From Thauera sp. JM12B12 (lineage in GTDB: Bacteria; Pseudomonadota; Gammaproteobacteria; Burkholderiales; Rhodocyclaceae), in the NCBI RefSeq assembly GCF_039614725.1, contig NZ_CP154859.1:2480001-2544000 (forward strand): a stretch of DNA of 64,000 bases, in the 5' to 3' direction. Positions 23,783 through 34,830 of this stretch are shown piece after piece. The notes beneath the pieces are model-generated. The model made no database searches and had not been told where the DNA came from. It saw only the letters and a program-made list of their open reading frames with translations. Positions within the stretch are counted from its first letter, which is position 1. Each line of letters starts with the position of its first letter. The position numbers and the translations under genes were made by a program.

Positions 23783-24160
23783 TCAGACCCGCTCGATGAG
23801 CGCAAACGCGACGATGTGCTCGTCCTCGTCGCTGATACTCAGGTGGGCGCGCAGCCGGTTGTCCTTCATGTGCGCGGCGAGGCGTTCGTCGTAGCGGTAC
23901 TCCGGCTTGCCGCGCGCGTCGTGGCCGACCGCGACCGCGTGCAGCGTGGCCGGTACCGCAACGCCGGTGCCGAGCGCCTTGCCGAAGGCTTCCTTGGCCG
24001 CGAAGCGCTTGGCGAGGAAGCGCGCCGGGTCGCGATGGGCGTGCCAAGCCTCGACCTCGCTCGCGGCCAGGATGCGCAAGGCGAAGCGCTCGCCGTGACG
24101 CTCGAGCGCCTCGCGCATGCGCCGCAGCTGAACGAGATCCGTGCCGATGCCGTGGATCAT
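23783..24160 (-). CDS. acpS: Holo-[acyl-carrier-protein] synthase
   Basis: A 125-residue protein with the two AcpS signatures: IHGIGTDLVQLRRM at the N-terminus (the GIGTDL magnesium site) and FLAKRFAAKEAFGKALGTG in the middle. It transfers phosphopantetheine from CoA to the serine of AcpP, whose gene is at 38554. The ATG at 24160 gives the family's N-terminus; an in-frame GTG lies nine bases upstream. Confidence 0.95.
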   Translation of the reverse strand: MIHGIGTDLVQLRRMREALERHGERFALRILAASEVEAWHAHRDPARFLAKRFAAKEAFGKALGTGVAVPATLHAVAVGHDARGKPEYRYDERLAAHMKDNRLRAHLSISDEDEHIVAFALIERV

Positions 24161-24220
24161 GGACTGCACCGGCCGGCTCGCAGGCGACGGTTCATCGCCG
24201 GAGGGTGTGCCATGGGGGGC

Positions 24221-24973
24221 TCAGGTGGCCGAAGCGGCTTCACGCATCAACCGCTTCATCTCGGCCACCGCCTCGCGCAGACCGACGAAGACCGAGCGGC
24301 TGACGATCGCGTGGCCGATGTGCAGTTCGCGGATCCCGTGCAGGCGCGCGATCGGCTGCACGTTGTAGTAGTTGAGCGCATGGCCGGCGTTGAAGCGCAT
24401 GCCGAGACCGCGCGCCGCCTCGCCGGCGTTGCGGATCTTGTCGAGCTCGGCGGTCACCGCCGGCGCCTCGGCGTCGCGTCCGGCAGCATGGAAGGCGTGC
24501 GCGTAGGGGCCGGTGTGGATCTCGCACACACGGGCGCCGATGCGCGCGGCGGCCTCGATCTGCTCGACCTCGGCGTCGATGAACACGCTGGTGACGATTC
24601 CGGCCTCGGCCAGGCGGCCGATCACGTCCGTGAGGCGCGCCTCCTGGGACAGCACGTCGAGCCCGCCCTCGGTGGTGATCTCATGGCGCCCCTCGGGCAC
24701 CAGCATCGCCATCTGCGGCTGCGTGCGGCAGGCGATCGCGACCATCTCGTCGGTGGCGGCCATCTCGAGGTTGAGCTTGACCTGGGTGAGCTCGGCGAGC
24801 CGGCGCACATCCTCGTCGTTGATGTGGCGGCGATCCTCGCGCAGGTGGATGGTGATGCCGTCCGCACCGCCGAGGTGGGCCTCGACGGCCGCCCACACCG
24901 GATCGGGCTCCCAGGTGCGGCGCGCCTGGCGCAGCGTGGCGACGTGGTCGATGTTGACGCCGAGTTCGATCAT
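24221..24973 (-). CDS. pdxJ: Pyridoxine 5'-phosphate synthase
   Basis: A 250-residue TIM-barrel protein starting MIELGVNIDHVATLRQARRT, the PdxJ signature. The active-site region TIHLREDRRHINDEDV and the phosphate-binding C-terminal part (ELHIGHAIVSRSVFVGL) are present. It condenses 1-deoxyxylulose 5-phosphate with aminoacetone phosphate to give pyridoxine phosphate. The start codon overlaps the recO stop by one base (TGATG). Confidence 0.96.
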   Translation of the reverse strand: MIELGVNIDHVATLRQARRTWEPDPVWAAVEAHLGGADGITIHLREDRRHINDEDVRRLAELTQVKLNLEMAATDEMVAIACRTQPQMAMLVPEGRHEITTEGGLDVLSQEARLTDVIGRLAEAGIVTSVFIDAEVEQIEAAARIGARVCEIHTGPYAHAFHAAGRDAEAPAVTAELDKIRNAGEAARGLGMRFNAGHALNYYNVQPIARLHGIRELHIGHAIVSRSVFVGLREAVAEMKRLMREAASAT

Positions 24974-25725
24974 CAGAGCTCCTGCAGTTCCTTGAGCACC
25001 CGGCGCGACTGCAGCGGCTGGCCGCCCAGGGTGTGGTTGATCAGCATGCGCAGCAACTGCTTGGACTGGGCCAGCGTTTCCGCACGCGAGAAATCGTCCG
25101 CAGCCATGTCGAGCAGGGTCTGGCCAGACAGCACGGGCTGGTCGCCGAGCGCGGCGGCATCGACGCCCTCCTCTTCCAGGGTCTCGAGCCGCGTCGGGCC
25201 GCGTTCGATTATATAAACGTAGCGCCCCTCCGGCCGGACGACGTCTCCGCCGTCGCCCTCGTGGGCAAGCCCGGCCTCGTAACCGAGCTCCTGCAGCAGC
25301 ACCAGCTCGAAGCGGCGCAGGATCGGTGACTCCGGCTCGCCGCGACCGAGGGCGCGCACGGCATCGGCATAGGCCGAGAAAAGCCGCGGATGCGGATCCT
25401 CGCGCGCGGTCAGGCGCACCAGCAATTCGTTGAGGTAATAGCCGCAGAGCAGCGCACGTCCGGTCAGCAAGGGCTGCCCGCCCTGCCATTCGGCGCGCAC
25501 CAGGGTCTTGACCTCGCCGCCGCCGGACCAGTCCATCCACAGCGGCTGGAAGGCCATCAGCACGCCGCGCAGCTGCGAATGCGGCCGGCGTGCGCCCTTC
25601 GCGACCAGCGCGACGCGGCCGTGGTCGCGCGCGAAGATCTCGACGATCAGGCTGGTCTCGCGCCACGGGTAGGTATGCAGCACCCATGCGGGCTGCTGCT
25701 CGACGCGCTGCTTGGCTCCCGCCAT
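24973..25725 (-). CDS. recO: DNA repair protein RecO
   Basis: A 250-residue protein with the N-terminal OB-fold of RecO (AWVLHTYPWRETSLIVEIFARDHGRVALVAKGARR) and the helical C-terminal half (LLCGYYLNELLVRLTAREDPHP). RecO loads RecA with RecR in gap repair. It lies between era and pdxJ, the standard order, and is translationally coupled to pdxJ. Confidence 0.94.
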   Translation of the reverse strand: MAGAKQRVEQQPAWVLHTYPWRETSLIVEIFARDHGRVALVAKGARRPHSQLRGVLMAFQPLWMDWSGGGEVKTLVRAEWQGGQPLLTGRALLCGYYLNELLVRLTAREDPHPRLFSAYADAVRALGRGEPESPILRRFELVLLQELGYEAGLAHEGDGGDVVRPEGRYVYIIERGPTRLETLEEEGVDAAALGDQPVLSGQTLLDMAADDFSRAETLAQSKQLLRMLINHTLGGQPLQSRRVLKELQEL

Positions 25726-25740
25726 GACCCGGCGCCCGGA

Positions 25741-26673
25741 TTACTCGTAGCCGAGACTCTTCAGCGCACGCTCGTCGTCGGCCCAACCGCTCTTGACCTT
25801 GACCCAGACCTCGAGGAAGACCTTGCCGTCGAAGAGCTTCTCGAGCTCGACGCGAGCCTCGGAGGAGATGCGCTTGAGCTTCTCGCCGCCCTTGCCGATC
25901 ACCATCGACTTGTGGCCCGGCTTGTCGACGATCACCGCGGCGTGGATGCGGCGAAGGTTGCCTTCGACCTCGAACTTCTCGATCTCGACCGCGATGCCGT
26001 AGGGCAGCTCGTCACCGAGCAGGCGGAAGAGCTTCTCGCGCAGGAATTCCGAGGCCAGGAAGCGTTCGCTGCGGTCGGTGATCTCGTCTTCCTCGAACAT
26101 CGGCGTGCCCAGCGGCAGCAACGGCGTTGCGGCCTTGATCAGCGCCTCGACGTTGCGCCCCTTCTCCGCCGACAGCGGCACGATCTCGGTGAAGTCACGC
26201 ACCTTGCGCACCTCGTCGATGAAGGGCAGCAGGCGTGCCTTGTCCTTCAACTGGTCGACCTTGTTGATGACGAGGATGAGCTTGGCCCCCTCCGGGATCA
26301 CCGCCATCACCTTGCGGTCGTCGTCGGTGAAGCGCCCGGCTTCGATGACGAAGAACACCAGATCGACGTCGGCCAGCACCTGCGACACGGTGCGGTTCAT
26401 CGAGCGGTTGAGCGCATTGCGGTGGTGGGTCTGGAAACCGGGCGTGTCGACGAACACGAACTGCGCGCCGGGCTCGGTGACGATGCCGGTGACGCGGTGG
26501 CGGGTGGTCTGCGCCTTGCTCGAGACGATGCTGATCTTCTGCCCGATGAGGCGGTTGAGCAGGGTGGACTTGCCGACGTTGGGACGGCCGACGATCGCGA
26601 CGAAACCCGCGCGAAAACCTTCGGCGTCCGCTCCGGAATCGCCCGCGGGGGCCGTGCTGGGGACTTCGCTCAT
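25741..26673 (-). CDS. era: GTPase Era
   Basis: A 310-residue GTPase: G1 GRPNVGKST (about 26-34), G3 DTPGFQTHH, G4 NKVD, and a C-terminal KH domain (VIGKGGEKLKRISSEAR). Era binds the 3' end of 16S rRNA during 30S assembly. The ATG at 26673 overlaps the rnc stop (ATGA). The N-terminal 20 residues before the G domain are longer than in E. coli Era. Confidence 0.97.
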   Translation of the reverse strand: MSEVPSTAPAGDSGADAEGFRAGFVAIVGRPNVGKSTLLNRLIGQKISIVSSKAQTTRHRVTGIVTEPGAQFVFVDTPGFQTHHRNALNRSMNRTVSQVLADVDLVFFVIEAGRFTDDDRKVMAVIPEGAKLILVINKVDQLKDKARLLPFIDEVRKVRDFTEIVPLSAEKGRNVEALIKAATPLLPLGTPMFEEDEITDRSERFLASEFLREKLFRLLGDELPYGIAVEIEKFEVEGNLRRIHAAVIVDKPGHKSMVIGKGGEKLKRISSEARVELEKLFDGKVFLEVWVKVKSGWADDERALKSLGYE

Positions 26674-27341
26674 GTCTTTCTCACCGCGGCGAGCGCGAGC
26701 TCGGCCGACTGTTGTTCGGCGATCCGCCGGCTGGGGCCGCGCCCCAGCGTGCGCACGCCGAGTTTGGGAATCTCGCAGGCGACCTCGAACTCCTGCGCAT
26801 GGGCCTCGCCGAGGGCCTGCACCATGGAGTAGGTCGGCACCGGAATCCTGCGCCCCTGCAGCCACTCCTGCAAGGCGGTCTTGGGGTCCTTGCTCGGCTT
26901 GCGGGGATCCACCTCGGCCAGCAATGGCGCGTAGAGACGGTCGATCACCGACTTGGCCGCGCCAAAGCCGGCATCGAGGAACACCGCCGCAAACACCGCC
27001 TCGAGCGCATCGGCCAGAATCGAGGGCCGCCGGCTCCCGCCGGATTTGAGCTCACCCTCGCCGAGACGCAGGAAGCTGCCGAGTTCGAGTTCGCAGGCGA
27101 TGCGGTGGAGTGCGTCCTGCCTGACCAGCGAGGCGCGCACGCGCGACAGCTCGCCTTCGCGCAGTTCGCCGAAGCGCTCGAAGAGCGCGATCGACATCAC
27201 GCAGTTGAGGATCGAATCGCCGAGGAACTCGAAGCGCTCGTTGTTGGGCTGACCGAAGCTGCGGTGCGTGAGCGCCTCCAGCAACAGCTTCGGATCGCCG
27301 AACGGATGGCCGATCCGGGACTGAAGTCGTTCCGCGGTCAT
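26670..27341 (-). CDS. rnc: Ribonuclease III
   Basis: A 223-residue enzyme with the catalytic signature NERFEFLGDSILNCVMS and ILADALEAVFAAVFLD (second acidic site), then a double-stranded RNA-binding domain (about 155-220, DPKTALQEWLQGR). It processes rRNA precursors and cuts structured duplex RNA. Coupled to era by a four-base overlap. Confidence 0.97.
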   Translation of the reverse strand: MTAERLQSRIGHPFGDPKLLLEALTHRSFGQPNNERFEFLGDSILNCVMSIALFERFGELREGELSRVRASLVRQDALHRIACELELGSFLRLGEGELKSGGSRRPSILADALEAVFAAVFLDAGFGAAKSVIDRLYAPLLAEVDPRKPSKDPKTALQEWLQGRRIPVPTYSMVQALGEAHAQEFEVACEIPKLGVRTLGRGPSRRIAEQQSAELALAAVRKT

Positions 27342-27345
27342 CGGC

Positions 27346-27708
27346 TCAGCGCGCGTCGCTCGACGGATGCAGGTCGAAGAGCAGGCTGACGTTGGCCACC
27401 AGCGGCACCGTACGGCTGTACTGCACGTCGATCACGGTCTTGGTGCCCGACTTGTCGATCACCAGATCGGCACCGCTGACGCTGGAGATGTCGTCGATCT
27501 GCCTGCGGCGGTCGAAGCTGCGGCGCAGCTCGATCACCGGTGCGCCATTGTCGGCTTCCGCGGCGAGGATGCCCAGGATGCGCTTGACCGCCATGTATTC
27601 ATTGACCACCGGCACGGTACGGAAACCGACCACCAGCACGAAGGCGGCAAGTGCGCCGACGACGAGTACGCCGAACAGGCTCAGGCCGCGTTGGGATTTG
27701 ATGTACAT
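27346..27708 (-). CDS. DUF4845 family membrane protein
   Basis: A 120-residue protein with one membrane helix near the N-terminus (SLFGVLVVGALAAFVLVVGF, preceded by QRG) and a soluble domain outside. The QRGLSLFG start resembles a type IV pilin leader. The family is conserved between lepB and rnc in betaproteobacteria, with no known function. It lies four bp before rnc. Confidence 0.9.
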   Translation of the reverse strand: MYIKSQRGLSLFGVLVVGALAAFVLVVGFRTVPVVNEYMAVKRILGILAAEADNGAPVIELRRSFDRRRQIDDISSVSGADLVIDKSGTKTVIDVQYSRTVPLVANVSLLFDLHPSSDAR

Positions 27709-27724
27709 GCTTGTCCCCGGAGTC

Positions 27725-28513
27725 TCAGTGAAAGCCGCCGATCCGCTTCATGTCGCTGAAGTTGAACCAGATGAAGAAGGCGCGGCCGACGATGTTCTCA
27801 TCAGGCACGAACCCCCACACCCGGCTGTCGCTGCTCGCGTCGCGATTGTCGCCAAGCACGAAATAGTGCCCTGCGGGCACGGTACAACTCACGCCCGAGT
27901 GGGTATAGGTGCAGTTTTCACGCTTGGGGAAATTCAGCACCTGCGGCACGAAGGCGGGCGCATCGCGCTCGATGAGGATCGAATGCTCGATCTCGCCCAG
28001 CTTCTCGGTGTATTGCGGCGAGTAGTAAAGGCGGTCCGGGTGGAGGTAGTTCCCGGCCTCGTCGATCGGCACGGCCTGGCCGTTGATCGTCAGGCGCTTG
28101 TTGATGTACTCGACCCGGTCGCCAGGCAGGCCGACGACGCGCTTGATGTAATCCATCGAGGGGTCGGCCGGGTAGCGGAACACCATCACGTCCCCGCGCT
28201 GCGGGTCGTTGACGTCCATGATCTTGGTGTTGATCACCGGCAGGCGGATGCCGTAGGTCCACTTGTTGACGAGGATGAAATCGCCCACGAGCAGGGTCGG
28301 AATCATCGACCCGGAGGGGATCTTGAACGGCTCGACCACGAAGGAGCGCAGGCCGAACACGATCAGGATCACCGGAAAGAAACTCGCCCCATATTCCACC
28401 CACCACGGATTCGGCGCACCCGCCGGACGCAGCTTGCGCGCGTGAAAGCGGTCGAAAAACCACAGAGCGCCGGTGGCGATCAGCAGCAGGAACAGGGTCA
28501 GGGCGAAATTCAT
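27725..28513 (-). CDS. lepB: Signal peptidase I
   Basis: A 262-residue protein with two N-terminal membrane segments (1-20 and about 45-65). The catalytic Ser is in IPSGSMIPTL and the general-base Lys in MDYIKRVVGLPGD; box E (GDNRDASSDSR) is present. It removes Sec signal peptides at the periplasmic face. It lies directly downstream of lepA. Confidence 0.97.
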   Translation of the reverse strand: MNFALTLFLLLIATGALWFFDRFHARKLRPAGAPNPWWVEYGASFFPVILIVFGLRSFVVEPFKIPSGSMIPTLLVGDFILVNKWTYGIRLPVINTKIMDVNDPQRGDVMVFRYPADPSMDYIKRVVGLPGDRVEYINKRLTINGQAVPIDEAGNYLHPDRLYYSPQYTEKLGEIEHSILIERDAPAFVPQVLNFPKRENCTYTHSGVSCTVPAGHYFVLGDNRDASSDSRVWGFVPDENIVGRAFFIWFNFSDMKRIGGFH

Positions 28514-28561
28514 GCGGGTTCCGTCGTCAGCCCGCCGACAGCAGACGGCGGGCGGGTTCGA

Positions 28562-30358
<1,797 letters not shown>

Positions 30359-30366
30359 GCGAAACG

Positions 30367-30388
30367 AAAAGGGTGCCTTGCAGCACCC
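30367..30388 (-). terminator. Intrinsic terminator of the rpoE-grx operon
   Basis: On the minus strand GGGTGC-TGCAAG-GCACCC is followed by TTTTCG. It lies between the glutaredoxin-like gene and lepA, ending nine bases before the lepA ATG. Confidence 0.8.
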
Positions 30389-30436
30389 GTTTCGGAATGA
30401 GTTCGTGGGTTCGGAGGCTCGGGTGGCCTGACCGCG

Positions 30437-30703
30437 TCAAGCCCGTGATTCTAGCGGAAAACCGCTGCAATAAGCGCGAACGGCGGCCTCGTCGAGATGG
30501 TAGTGGCACAGCTCGTGCTCTCCGTGCAGCAGCACGGGCACGAGTTCGTCCCAACGCGCCTCGAGCTCGGGATGCTGGTCGACGTCGATGACCTCGATCG
30601 CCCAGCCATACTCCGCCGCCAGTGGGCGCAGGGCATCGACCAGCTCGTGGCACAGGTGGCACCACTCGCGGCTCATCACCGTAAAGCGCTTCGGTGCGCT
30701 CAT
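30437..30703 (-). CDS. Glutaredoxin-family protein
   Basis: An 88-residue thioredoxin-fold protein. The redox motif is CHLC (residues 15-18 in SREWCHLCHELVDAL); EVIDVDQHPELEARWDELVPVL is the usual strand-helix with a cis-Pro. This is the glutaredoxin-like DUF836 type. The start codon overlaps the end of mucD (ATGA), so it is the last gene of the sigma-E operon. The redox partner is unknown. Confidence 0.85.
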   Translation of the reverse strand: MSAPKRFTVMSREWCHLCHELVDALRPLAAEYGWAIEVIDVDQHPELEARWDELVPVLLHGEHELCHYHLDEAAVRAYCSGFPLESRA

Positions 30704-32157
30704 CGCGCAGCCCTCAGGCTGACATAGGACGTTGCCTCGCCACGGCGTACCAGCAAGGTCACCTGCTGCCCTGGCTTGAGCTCGGCGGCGATGCGATCGA
30801 AGTCCTCGAGCTTGTCGAGCGCCACCTGCCGTCCGCCCACCACCACGGCGAGCACGAGATCACCGGGGACGATCTCGGCGCGCGCCGCGGTACCCTGCGC
30901 GCGTTGCACGATCAGGCCGCGCTCGATCGCGCGCTCACGCCGCTGCGCTGGCGTCGGCACGGCGAGTTCGAGCCCGAGCCGGTTCGGCGCTGCGCTGCTG
31001 CTCGCAGCGGGGTTGCCCTCGGGCTCGGCCTCCGGATCCTGCCATTCACCTACATCGACCGTGAGGCTGCGCGACTGGCCACCCCGGAAGATCTCCACGG
31101 CCACACGGCCCCCCGGCTGGGCCGCGGCGACGATGCGCGGCAGGTCGGCGGAGTTCTCCACGCCGCGCCCGTTGAAGCGCACGATGACGTCGCCCTGCTC
31201 GATACCCGCCTTTGCCGCCGGGCTCTCGGGCTCGACCGCGCTCACCAGCGCCCCGGCCGCACGCGGCAGACCGAAGCTGTCGGCCAGATCGCGGGTGACC
31301 TCCTGGATCGACACGCCGATCCGCCCGCGCTCCACCCTGCCCTTCGTACGCAGTTGCTGCTGAACGTCCATCGCGACGTCGATCGGGATCGCGAACGACA
31401 GCCCCATGAACCCGCCGGTGCGGCTGTATATCTGCGAGTTGATGCCGATGACCTCGCCGCGCAGGTTGAACAGGGGGCCACCCGAGTTGCCGGGATTGAT
31501 TGCGACGTCGGTCTGGATGAAGGGAACGAAGTTCTCGTCAGGCAGGCTTCGCCCCTTTGCGCTGACGATGCCCGCCGTGACCGACTGCTCGAAGCCGAAG
31601 GGCGAGCCAATTGCCAGCACCCACTCCCCGACCTTGAGCGCCTCCGGGTCACCGAGCACCACATGCGGCAGGTCCTTGGCCTCGATGCGGATCAGCGCGA
31701 CGTCGCTGCGCGCATCGGCACCGATCACCACCGCATCGAACTCCCGCTTGTCGGCGAGTCGGACCTTGATCTCCTCGGCCGACTCGACGACGTGGGCGTT
31801 GGTCAGGATGTAGCCGTCGGGACTGATGATGAAGCCCGAGCCGAGCGACTGGTTGTCCGGGTCCGGCCCCGGATACTCGGGGATGCGCGGGATGAACTTG
31901 CGGAAGAAATCGAACATCGGGTCCGACTCGTCCAGCTCCGGAATCTGGAACGGCAGCCGGGCAGGTTGCTGTCGGGCCTGCGTGGTGCTGATGTTCACGA
32001 CGGCGGCGCCCTGACGAGCGACCAGCTCGGTGAAGTCCGGCAAGGTCACGCCCGCCGCCCGCGCTTCGACCGCAAGCAGCGCGACCGTCAGCAGGGCGAG
32101 CAGGACGATCAGGAAACGATGAAGGCCCGCGCGCGGGGCCGTCGACGAAGGAGTCAT
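30700..32157 (-). CDS. mucD: DegP/MucD-family periplasmic serine protease
   Basis: A 485-residue protein with a signal peptide (about 1-34), a trypsin-like domain with His (ILTNAHVV), Asp (ARSDVALI) and Ser (NPGNSGGPL), and two PDZ domains (about 270-365 and 400-480). It degrades or refolds misfolded envelope proteins. The start at 32157 gives the signal peptide. Its ATG overlaps the rseC stop, and its own stop overlaps the glutaredoxin gene start, so it is embedded in the rpoE operon, as MucD is in Pseudomonas. Confidence 0.95.
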   Translation of the reverse strand: MTPSSTAPRAGLHRFLIVLLALLTVALLAVEARAAGVTLPDFTELVARQGAAVVNISTTQARQQPARLPFQIPELDESDPMFDFFRKFIPRIPEYPGPDPDNQSLGSGFIISPDGYILTNAHVVESAEEIKVRLADKREFDAVVIGADARSDVALIRIEAKDLPHVVLGDPEALKVGEWVLAIGSPFGFEQSVTAGIVSAKGRSLPDENFVPFIQTDVAINPGNSGGPLFNLRGEVIGINSQIYSRTGGFMGLSFAIPIDVAMDVQQQLRTKGRVERGRIGVSIQEVTRDLADSFGLPRAAGALVSAVEPESPAAKAGIEQGDVIVRFNGRGVENSADLPRIVAAAQPGGRVAVEIFRGGQSRSLTVDVGEWQDPEAEPEGNPAASSSAAPNRLGLELAVPTPAQRRERAIERGLIVQRAQGTAARAEIVPGDLVLAVVVGGRQVALDKLEDFDRIAAELKPGQQVTLLVRRGEATSYVSLRAAR

Positions 32158-32621
32158 CGCGAGGTATCGACTGATTGAACGCAGTGGTCTGCAGGGGCAA
32201 GCTCTAGGCGCAGTCGGTGCCGCCAGCGGCGGCTTCGCGGCAGCGCCCTGTTGATGAGCCAGGCAAGCGCAAGCCCTGCCACGCCGCCGATCACGCCGAA
32301 AAGGTCCGCGCGTCCGTCTGGGGCGACAAGGCTGCCAAGCGCCGCCCCGAGCAGCAACAGGACAGTGCCCAGCCCATAAGCGACGAGCGCCGCACTGAGC
32401 GGCGCACCGTCGGGGATGCTGATCACCACCCGGTCCCCGGGTCCGACCGGGAAATCGACGGGCAGCGAGAAGACCTTCTCCGGCAAGCCGAAGGCGTGGT
32501 GAATCTGGACCGAACGACAACCGCCGGGTTCATCGCAACGCCCGCAGCCGCCCGCAGTTTCGGTCAGCTCCAGCCAAGCCTGGCGGCCCTCGACCCGCAG
32601 CACGCGCGCGCGCGCCTGCAT
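32154..32621 (-). CDS. rseC: RseC/MucC-family sigma-E modulator
   Basis: A 155-residue membrane protein with the cysteine cluster CGRCDEPGGC (about residues 26-35), two hydrophobic helices (about 77-97 and 103-122) and a basic tail, as in RseC. Its ATG overlaps the mucB stop by one base. RseC has a minor positive effect on sigma-E and the cysteine cluster is thought to bind iron-sulfur; both come from the family. Confidence 0.88.
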   Translation of the reverse strand: MQARARVLRVEGRQAWLELTETAGGCGRCDEPGGCRSVQIHHAFGLPEKVFSLPVDFPVGPGDRVVISIPDGAPLSAALVAYGLGTVLLLLGAALGSLVAPDGRADLFGVIGGVAGLALAWLINRALPRSRRWRHRLRLELAPADHCVQSVDTSR

Positions 32622-33589
32622 CACTGCGCCACCGAGCGGATGTTTTCGCCGATCCGCCGCACCGCCGTCTCGGGCGCCTCGCCGAGCGCGGTCACGAGAT
32701 GCCCGTTCACCGTGCGCTTGTAGATGTTGATCGCACCATTCGATACCGGCCCCAATCCGACCGCGGACCCGTCGCCCACCGGCTCGATGAAGACCGAGAT
32801 CGCCGCGAGCCCGTCGCTGAAGACCATATGCAACGCGGGCCCGCGGTCGCGCCCCAGCGGGCGGCGCATGACCGAGCTGAGCGTGTATCCGGGCAGGGCC
32901 TCCGCGAGCACCCAGCCCGCCTCTTCCATCGGCATGTCGCTGCCGCGCGCATTCACGACGCGCCAGCCCTCTCCGGGTTCGAAACGGGACTCGAGGAGCT
33001 CGGAATCGACTTCGCCGCCGATTCGCACATCGCTGAAGCTGAACTGCTCGATCAGGCCACCCTTCTCGTCGACCATGCGCGACTTCAGCAGCAGACCGCT
33101 CTGCATCTCGGCCCACAAGGTGTGGCCGTAGCGGAGGTCGTCCTTCGGCTCGAGCACGAGCGCCTGCGCCTCGTAACCCGCAACGCGGCTCACCTCGCCC
33201 TTGCGGATGCGGTAGCTTTCGGCGAGTCCGCTCAGCGATGCGGGCAGGCGGGCCGGAAACGCGCGACGTCCACCCGCCTCATCGATGATCACGGTGCGCT
33301 CGTCGGGAAGTACGCAATGAACCTCGTTGCCACGCCGGATGATCTCTCGCGGGCTGCCGTCGAGCACCTCGAGACGCTCATATTCGCCGTTCGCGTCGAC
33401 CCGATGCGCAATGCGGGAAGTTTCGACGTGCCCTCCCGACTGGTAGACGAAGGTGCCGACGTAGTTGAGCCGCTGTCCCGCAGACGAGATCCGCCCCAGC
33501 CAGGACAGCGGATCCGATGGCAGCTCGGCATGGGCCGGGCCCTGCGCGAGCAGCGCGCAAAGTCCGAGCACGGCGGCGAAAAACCTCAT
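32621..33589 (-). CDS. mucB: MucB/RseB periplasmic regulator of sigma-E
   Basis: A 322-residue periplasmic protein: signal peptide (1-21), a lipoprotein-localisation-like N-terminal domain (LNYVGTFVYQSGGHVETSRI) and the C-terminal RseB domain (ALPGYTLSSVMRRPLG). It binds the anti-sigma factor and protects it from cleavage until mislocalised lipid or outer-membrane proteins compete. It overlaps rseA at its start by four bases. Confidence 0.92.
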   Translation of the reverse strand: MRFFAAVLGLCALLAQGPAHAELPSDPLSWLGRISSAGQRLNYVGTFVYQSGGHVETSRIAHRVDANGEYERLEVLDGSPREIIRRGNEVHCVLPDERTVIIDEAGGRRAFPARLPASLSGLAESYRIRKGEVSRVAGYEAQALVLEPKDDLRYGHTLWAEMQSGLLLKSRMVDEKGGLIEQFSFSDVRIGGEVDSELLESRFEPGEGWRVVNARGSDMPMEEAGWVLAEALPGYTLSSVMRRPLGRDRGPALHMVFSDGLAAISVFIEPVGDGSAVGLGPVSNGAINIYKRTVNGHLVTALGEAPETAVRRIGENIRSVAQ

Positions 33590-34131
33590 CGATCCATACC
33601 CTGGCGCTGGTCCGATACGGTACGCACGTACTGCACACCGGCGGGAAGCGGGCCGCCGCGCGACAGCCCCTGGTGGGCAAAGACGTATTCGCGCAGGACG
33701 TCCTCACTCGCCGTCTGCGCGACCGGACGCACCGAACTCGATGCGCTCACCACCTTGACGGCCGGCGCCGCGGCGAGCGTCTGCGGCGCAGACGCATCCT
33801 GCTTGTAGAGGGTCGCCGCCACCAGGCCGACCGCTGCAACCCCCATCACCGACGCCGCGATCGGCATCAGCGACTGCCACATGCGCTGACGCGCTCCGGC
33901 ATCGGGCGCGACCCGCGGCGCAAGCACCGTGGGTTCCGCGTCGAGATTGGCCATGATGCGCGCAACGAAATCATCCGAACCATCACGGTCGCCACGCAAG
34001 CTGTCGCCGATCAGGCAGTAGGTTTCCCAGTCCCGTCTCAGATCCGGGTCGCGTCGCAGCCCGTCGAAAACCGCACGCGTTGCCTGTTCGTCGAGATCAC
34101 CGTCGAGCAGCGCCGACAATTTATCCTTCAT
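33586..34131 (-). CDS. rseA: Anti-sigma-E factor RseA/MucA
   Basis: A 181-residue single-pass protein. The cytoplasmic domain starts MKDKLSALLDGDLDEQATRAV (sigma-binding), the membrane helix lies about 98-118 (IAASVMGVAAVGLVAATL) and a periplasmic tail follows. It sequesters RpoE. GGTAGGTGG lies before the ATG at 34131, which decides this start over an in-frame GTG three codons upstream. It follows rpoE by nine bases. Confidence 0.93.
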   Translation of the reverse strand: MKDKLSALLDGDLDEQATRAVFDGLRRDPDLRRDWETYCLIGDSLRGDRDGSDDFVARIMANLDAEPTVLAPRVAPDAGARQRMWQSLMPIAASVMGVAAVGLVAATLYKQDASAPQTLAAAPAVKVVSASSSVRPVAQTASEDVLREYVFAHQGLSRGGPLPAGVQYVRTVSDQRQGMDR

Positions 34132-34140
34132 GCTTGCCAC

Positions 34141-34740
34141 CTACCAACGTTTGTCCGGGGCCGTGTCGAGCAAGGGCCGCAGACGTTCTGCAATCGCTTC
34201 ACGCGCACGGAAGATCCGTGAACGCACCGTCCCAATCGGGCATTCCATGATGTTGGCGATCTCCTCGTAGCTCAGGCCCTCCAGCTCGCGCAACATGATG
34301 GCGGTTCTCAATTCCTCGGGCAGCGCGGCCATCGCATCGTCGACGGTTTGTCCGATCTGCCGTGTCATCAACAGGCGCTCGGGCGTGTTGATGTCACGCA
34401 ATTGGTCCCCATCTTCGAAGGTCTCGGCCTCTTCGGAGTCGAAACTCGTCGAGGTCGGCGCCCTGCGTCCTTGCGATACAAGGTAGTTCTTCGCCGTATT
34501 GATGCCGATACGGTACAACCAGGTATAAAACGCGCTATCTCCGCGGAACGAACCGAGTGCGCGGTAGGCCTTGATGAAGGTCTCCTGCGCAACATCCTCG
34601 ACTTCGGCGGGATCGCGGATCAGCCTGGATAGCAAACGGTTGAGCTTGCGCTGGTACTTCGATACCAGCAGCCCGAACGCCTGCTTGTCGCCGCGCTGGA
34701 CGCGCTCGACGAGTTGCTGATCGATTTCACGATCGCTCAT
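34141..34740 (-). CDS. rpoE: RNA polymerase sigma-E factor (AlgU/RpoE)
   Basis: A 199-residue ECF sigma factor: region 2 (about 20-90, with DVAQETFIKAYRALGSFRGD and FYTWLYRIGINTAKNYL) and region 4 (about 130-190, LPEELRTAIMLRELEGLSYEEIA). It directs the envelope-stress regulon and heads the operon rpoE-rseA-mucB-rseC-mucD-grx. The start at 34740 gives the usual N-terminus; a TTG nine codons upstream is an alternative. Confidence 0.97.
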   Translation of the reverse strand: MSDREIDQQLVERVQRGDKQAFGLLVSKYQRKLNRLLSRLIRDPAEVEDVAQETFIKAYRALGSFRGDSAFYTWLYRIGINTAKNYLVSQGRRAPTSTSFDSEEAETFEDGDQLRDINTPERLLMTRQIGQTVDDAMAALPEELRTAIMLRELEGLSYEEIANIMECPIGTVRSRIFRAREAIAERLRPLLDTAPDKRW

Positions 34741-34830
34741 GGGATCTTGGTTCTTCCGGATATTCAAGTTTCAAAACACCCGGATTATAAGCGACCGGCC
34801 GCGAATACCGCTGAATTCGAAGACACCCAA